6,266 nt of DNA from Alphaproteobacteria bacterium (GTDB lineage Bacteria > Pseudomonadota > Alphaproteobacteria > BNTO01), in contig BNTO01000056.1 of assembly GCA_025996655.1 (NCBI GenBank), positions 1-6,266 of the forward strand. Direction: 5' to 3'. Positions within the stretch are counted from its first letter, which is position 1, and every line of letters starts with the position of its first letter. Shown in pieces: positions 3,601 through 6,266 of the stretch. Made by a program: the position numbers and the translations under genes. The notes beneath the pieces are model-generated. The model did not search any database and was not told the DNA's origin. It was given only the letters and a program-made list of their open reading frames with translations.

Positions 3601-6266
3601 TTTTTGGTTAAAACCCTTGGTTCTCCTTACGATTCCCTCAATGTGCGTAGATCAACATTTTTTTCGGTTTTCAATCAATTAAAGAAGGCTTTGGAGAGCA
3701 TGGAAAGCCTTCATTTCGTGGAAATTCAAAATGTTTTGGGCTCCCCAAGCGTTGATGCTCCTTTTCAAAGGAATGTCTTTTCGATTTTAGAACATCTTTT
3801 AAGGGCTCTTTTTCCGATTCACTCTAAAGTTTTATTAACGCCATCCTATGCACCTCCTGAGGATACGGAAGCCCTTAGCAATGATTTGGCTCGCCTGAAA
3901 AGATCCTTTTTCCTTCTTGACGAAAAAAAAGAAAGTTCGGCTCAATCTGTCTCTCATATTTTAGAAATGCTTGCAAAAATTCAAAGAAAGTTCGGCTACG
4001 ATGGAATATACGATAGTGAGACCTTGAAACTTCTTCTTGCGAGCCTAGAAGATGTTCAGGCGGCTCTCAGGGAATATTTTCTTCTTGAAAGTCCAACCGA
4101 AGAAGATTTAGTCGGCGTTCTAAATACGTGCGAAACACTCATCAACAGTTTCTTTCCTCAAAAGAGTTGCGAAGGTTGCGGTAGCCTCATAGAATTCCTC
4201 GCAGAATTTCGAAAGGAGTTCCAAAATATTTCAAAGAATTTGGCCTCTTGGGATGACGAAATGCGGCAAACATTTCTTGTAACGGGGGATCTTTCTCCTG
4301 TTTGTAAAGTCCTTTCGACCCTTAATAGTGCGCTTGAGCCGTTAACTCATACAAGATGGCATGGTTTTAAGAATTGTTTCATCAAAATTCACTCTTCTGA
4401 AATGCAGGAAGTAAAAACGCAAGGAAAGAATCTTCTTTTGGCGATAAAAGGACTTTTGGGAGAATCTTTTCAAGAAGATTCAACACCTCTTGACGCGCTG
4501 GAAGACCGAAGTTGTAACCAACTGTTGACTCAAGTTCAGGGATTTATTGAAGATTTACAGCATTTTTGTGCCGTCTATATGTTTCCACAAAGTTCCTACC
4601 TCCTCTCTCATGTCAATAGAGGGTTAGCCTTTTCTGAAATTCAAGAGCTTTTTTCTTTGTTTCAACAAAATCTCCTTAAGATGTGCCAATGTCATCGTTG
4701 CCCGACCTGTATAAGAGAGGAAAGTACGCTTGAGGATTTAGAAAAAGCCTTAGGAAATTTAGCGGGACGCCTCAAGAGTTCTCAAGAGTTTTTGCAAAAA
4801 ACGGGCAGCTCCGGAATTGCTTTTTTGGTAAACGAGATTTCAAGAACCTTTCAAGGAATTCGGCTCTTTTTGAAGATCGACATGGCGGGTGCGCAACTTT
4901 ATGATGTTTTGCAAAGGGAATCTTTTCAAGGATTTGTTGAGAATCTAAAAGACAAAAATGAAAGTATCACAGCCCTTTTAAAAACATTTTGGACGACTTT
5001 AACGGAGGATTCCGAGAGTGTTGATGGGGGTTATCAAGCCTTGGCACAGATCAAGGAAACTCTTGGAACGATGATCCCTGATTTCAAAAATATTTTCGTC
5101 GCGCTTAATCCAGGGAGCGAGGTTTCTGACGTTGTATCTTTTCTTCCTCTCTTTGAGTATAACGATGAATCTTTACTCTTTTCTTTAGAGGATTTGGTAA
5201 AGGGCCTTAATGATTTGAGAAGTTATTGGCATCTTTTCAAAAGTCACGTACAAAAAATAAAAATGTCGGGAGAGAAACACAAGGGTATTATTGGAATTTG
5301 GGACGCGTTGCGCGACTCTTACAGCGCTCTCCAAGGCGAAACTTTGAAAATCCAAGAGGCTCTTCCCACGTCAATCCTTTGGGGCGTTTTGGCGCCTGCG
5401 ACCCAAAAGAGGGTTTTACTGTATAGCAAAAATTTCCAAAATATTTTAAGCGCGCCCTTGGATGCGCCTTCCGGTACGAGCATAAGAGAAAGTTTTGAGG
5501 CTTTAACGACACATTTTCGCGCTGTTTGCCCCACTCTTTTCTTGAAAAACCTGGGCTCTGTTGCCCAACATTTCGCGCAATTGGCGCAGTCTTTCAATCG
5601 TTTGCCGTATGAGAATCTTTTTGAAAATAAGGCCTTTGGACACGTTTTCCTTCCCAAATGGACCCTTTTCTTGAAAGATGTCGCAGGAACCTTGGGAAAT
5701 CTTTCTTCCCAAGCTGCCCAAACGCTGCGTGAAGATTCTTCCGAAGATGCGGTCTGTCTCCATGTTTCTCCTCTCACGTTTCTTCAAAATTTGGAAGAGC
5801 GCTTTTTAGAACAAAATCAAGATTTAGAGACGCTTCTCAAAACAGTCTCCCTTTCCCTTGACACGCCGCTTGAAACTGTGCCTGTTGATATCCCAGCCCC
5901 TGATGAAAAACTTAACTTTTTTGAGTCGTATTTTCTTGAAGGTTTCGGAAAAATACAGACATGGTTTGTAAATTTGAAAGGGGAAAACAAAAAGTTGGCC
6001 GATTGCGATCCCAAGCTTTACACAGGTTTTCTGGATTTAAAAAAGGCTTATGAGGACCTTTCTGCGCCTCTTGAGAAAACTTTACAAATCCTTGGAGGAC
6101 AAGTTTGTTTGTATCATTCGGCAACTTCTTTCGACTTAGAAGCTTGGGATTTGGCCGCACGCCGTCTGATTCTTGGGCAAATTATAGAACCGCTTAACCA
6201 AGATATTCCTTGCGTTTCAGAAGTAGATGCGCTCCTCAAAGTTTTCAAAACGCATTTAGCGTCGTT
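544..6266 (+). CDS. Giant exported repeat protein of unknown function, C-terminus beyond window
   Basis: One frame stays open from ATG 544 to the window edge: 1907 complete codons plus two bases, no stop. An in-frame TAA at 529-531 leaves 544 as the only upstream ATG, and the signal peptide confirms it. No clear Shine-Dalgarno sequence precedes it. I do not recognise the family. After the signal peptide (residues 1 to about 18-26) the protein looks mainly helical, with many L, F, E and K residues and short P/G/D-rich turns; I see no internal membrane span. A motif G-x-P-x-D followed by [ST]-[LF]-[WF]-G-x-L recurs at residues 29, 349, 437, 650, 783, 969, 1026 and 1066. Of 21 cysteines, 16 lie after residue 1195, including CEGC (1209-1212) and CQCHRCPTC (1381-1389). 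An A7G8 run lies at codons 829-833. A Sec-exported surface or secreted structural protein or effector is plausible; no enzymatic motif was found. Confidence 0.93.
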   Translation, partial: MTKLRCFIVFLSFILSLSFEGSSLFSVIGRPFDSPADPSSTLWAALNHYSAQVSEGADATKKLWGEKTDTAPETFLGRVNILMDLISRVSRLYPALQQAKREALETDLQASLQALKQSLEEDPSLGDWFSKDEEALFGKISKIEKRLFADFPDPFLHLFPELLPFTDPEFYEIFLNTNFFRFSADPPEGFVLAQGETEARREELKSVIFKNLSAAGVRIGLGKLTDAPNSARQAPLFAQVKAMKDAGTLSDPIFKEIVRDLNLFVRKDFSEMGQTEEENQKWLDFQKFSHAYFEGDTPGLLDLLQNGPLTSPYDLNGSTDTSFFTVCQQIFFDFFSEKEKWEKIKGVLGQPFDPKEKNSLFGKLVKIRQKISETSISNASLTALYEKDLLGNYNAGYALSDHPFSLFQQLWEIQDLLENLGADVLPCTSNAFLQALGISGDTKENSLWGVLQSLEENIAAPDSAKAFEIFSRLSAGSEDFSLLSLKKLLIQESYQVLVPEIVYVSGCALPALFESADTLEDAPKTAAIKTALREDLLEKIQTAPHASFFQQMTRWLKMLPDTPENQEFRSRIGDFKTVQKFPLSLLSRLSEIAQYLRDPTHLLAINFQKYYSSLFYHISSFQHGLYEIDNRLIQKGRVLQRDFDIASVVGGPLSSDRSLFGVLNDILTFHDKESDFFEALDSILSVAAHINTLQPENDFYDPDLPEDVLDVPSSIGSTYQPYNMKLNTLMNLSGFLRSELPLLFRSFPDEKVAGYLLSTQKIQDLTQQIRATSDFDDVLRSCGAPADGADQQTLWGVLNDLFSHILQDIAFFVTVPEALDSELDFYESKKRGGYSAKAELIQEFFKYARRNYVRLNLKGFVQNLFKITPPLAVDNNFNFLKATNPSSTFPSNFYQKYLVYENKEQGFPFADLLKELDTALYELVVSPLMRLLVSTDTENTLSVSYQLTQLLESIPSDDSSFRFLHALLGTPQDVFTDKTLPITVFALLNEISHMVGSPSQVLSLAKELSKRSLQNSWYAFLVKTLGSPYDSLNVRRSTFFSVFNQLKKALESMESLHFVEIQNVLGSPSVDAPFQRNVFSILEHLLRALFPIHSKVLLTPSYAPPEDTEALSNDLARLKRSFFLLDEKKESSAQSVSHILEMLAKIQRKFGYDGIYDSETLKLLLASLEDVQAALREYFLLESPTEEDLVGVLNTCETLINSFFPQKSCEGCGSLIEFLAEFRKEFQNISKNLASWDDEMRQTFLVTGDLSPVCKVLSTLNSALEPLTHTRWHGFKNCFIKIHSSEMQEVKTQGKNLLLAIKGLLGESFQEDSTPLDALEDRSCNQLLTQVQGFIEDLQHFCAVYMFPQSSYLLSHVNRGLAFSEIQELFSLFQQNLLKMCQCHRCPTCIREESTLEDLEKALGNLAGRLKSSQEFLQKTGSSGIAFLVNEISRTFQGIRLFLKIDMAGAQLYDVLQRESFQGFVENLKDKNESITALLKTFWTTLTEDSESVDGGYQALAQIKETLGTMIPDFKNIFVALNPGSEVSDVVSFLPLFEYNDESLLFSLEDLVKGLNDLRSYWHLFKSHVQKIKMSGEKHKGIIGIWDALRDSYSALQGETLKIQEALPTSILWGVLAPATQKRVLLYSKNFQNILSAPLDAPSGTSIRESFEALTTHFRAVCPTLFLKNLGSVAQHFAQLAQSFNRLPYENLFENKAFGHVFLPKWTLFLKDVAGTLGNLSSQAAQTLREDSSEDAVCLHVSPLTFLQNLEERFLEQNQDLETLLKTVSLSLDTPLETVPVDIPAPDEKLNFFESYFLEGFGKIQTWFVNLKGENKKLADCDPKLYTGFLDLKKAYEDLSAPLEKTLQILGGQVCLYHSATSFDLEAWDLAARRLILGQIIEPLNQDIPCVSEVDALLKVFKTHLAS
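622..3789 (+). repeat. Degenerate G-x-P-x-D / [ST]-L-[WF]-G-x-L protein repeats
   Basis: Clear copies by residue: 27-46 (IGRPFD, then TLWAAL), 347-364 (LGQPFD, SLFGKL), 435-451 (LGISGD, SLWGVL), 648-663 (VGGPLS, SLFGVL), 778-798 (CGAPAD, TLWGVL), 968-988 (LGTPQD, then VFALL), 1024-1043 (LGSPYD, STFFSVF) and 1064-1082 (LGSPSVD, NVFSIL). Weaker ones: 125-140, 219-239, 309-324, 715-732, 1304-1319 and 1635-1650. Spacing is near 90-97 residues at the N-terminus (29, 126, 220, 311), 66-67 in the middle (650, 716, 783), and 57 then 40 in the last cluster. The motif probably forms a turn leading into a helix; that is inference. Confidence 0.7.
3028..3042 (+). repeat. A7G8 homopolymer tract inside the giant gene
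   Basis: Seven A residues followed by eight G residues encode K829-K830-R831-G832-G833. Runs of this length are typical slipped-strand sites in phase-variable surface genes. With seven Gs the frame would reach TAA within about ten codons; with nine Gs it would reach TAG at the second codon after the tract. As given, with eight, the gene is in the open state. Confidence 0.75.
4168..4710 (+). other. Cysteine-rich segment with CEGC and CQCHRCPTC
   Basis: Residues 1209-1212 read C-E-G-C and 1381-1389 read C-x-C-x-x-C-x-x-C (cysteines 1381, 1383, 1386, 1389), with isolated cysteines at 1254, 1278, 1324 and 1342 between them and C1196 just before. Both clusters are followed by an amphipathic helix-like stretch, where the N-terminal modules have the G-x-P-x-D turn. 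Four closely spaced cysteines could bind zinc or another metal, or form disulfides in an exported protein; the sequence does not decide between these. Confidence 0.6.
4771..4790 (+). repeat. Perfect 10-base tandem duplication in the coding region
   Basis: CTCAAGAGTT occurs twice head to tail and encodes part of L1410-K-S-S-Q-E-F1416. Because the unit is not a multiple of three, gain or loss of one copy would shift the frame. Two copies alone are weak evidence for instability. Confidence 0.5.

Noticed and set aside
3928..3997. 15-base direct repeat AAAGAAAGTTCGGCT, 55 bases apart
   Set aside because: The copies are read in different frames and the flanks do not match, so it is not a protein repeat; in a sequence with this bias it may be chance.
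5319..5777. 152-codon minus-strand open frame opposite the giant gene
   Set aside because: It lies wholly antisense to a continuous 1907-codon frame, overlaps other antisense frames, is rich in K, R, S and W from complemented codons, and has no recognisable domain.
1..6266. tRNA, rRNA, CRISPR array or riboswitch
   Set aside because: No cloverleaf, conserved rRNA segment, regularly spaced identical repeats or known aptamer core was seen.

Overview
The window holds the broken end of an insertion sequence, a 416-base gene-free stretch, and one very long open reading frame that runs off the right edge. Nothing in it names the organism. AT-leaning composition with CTT, TTT and GAA-rich codon use, an IS1595-type element and a giant exported protein of unrecognised family would suit a host-associated Gram-negative bacterium, but this is inference at low confidence.

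Region 1 (1-127) is one end of an IS. The minus strand encodes the first 29 residues of a transposase resembling the IS1595 (IS1016-like) family, preceded by a Shine-Dalgarno sequence lying inside a hairpin. The IS end appears to be the GGGGCTGAC sequence finishing at 127. Region 2 (128-543) has no gene. It carries a probable orphan rho-independent terminator (230-256), a compact cluster of three DnaA-box-like 9-mers (355-389, one a perfect TTATCCACA), pyrimidine-rich tracts, and an AT-rich segment (461-520) that could be a promoter or an unwinding element.

Region 3 (544-6266) is a single uninterrupted plus-strand reading frame of at least 1907 codons with no stop before the window edge. I translated it codon by codon. 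It starts with a Sec-type signal peptide and continues as a long, apparently helix-rich exported protein without evident internal membrane segments. I do not recognise the family. The protein is built on a degenerate motif, roughly [VLI]-G-x-P-x-D-x(n)-[ST]-[LF]-[WF]-G-x-L, found about eight times clearly and several more times weakly, mainly in the first 1090 residues. From about residue 1196 cysteines become frequent, including CEGC and CQCHRCPTC. An A7G8 tract in the middle of the gene would place a stop within about 13 codons if one G were gained or lost, so the gene could be an on/off contingency locus.

The best candidate for something undescribed is this giant, modular, exported, possibly phase-variable protein. 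The DnaA-box cluster upstream, which may be a replication origin or a DnaA-controlled promoter, is a second and independent point of interest.
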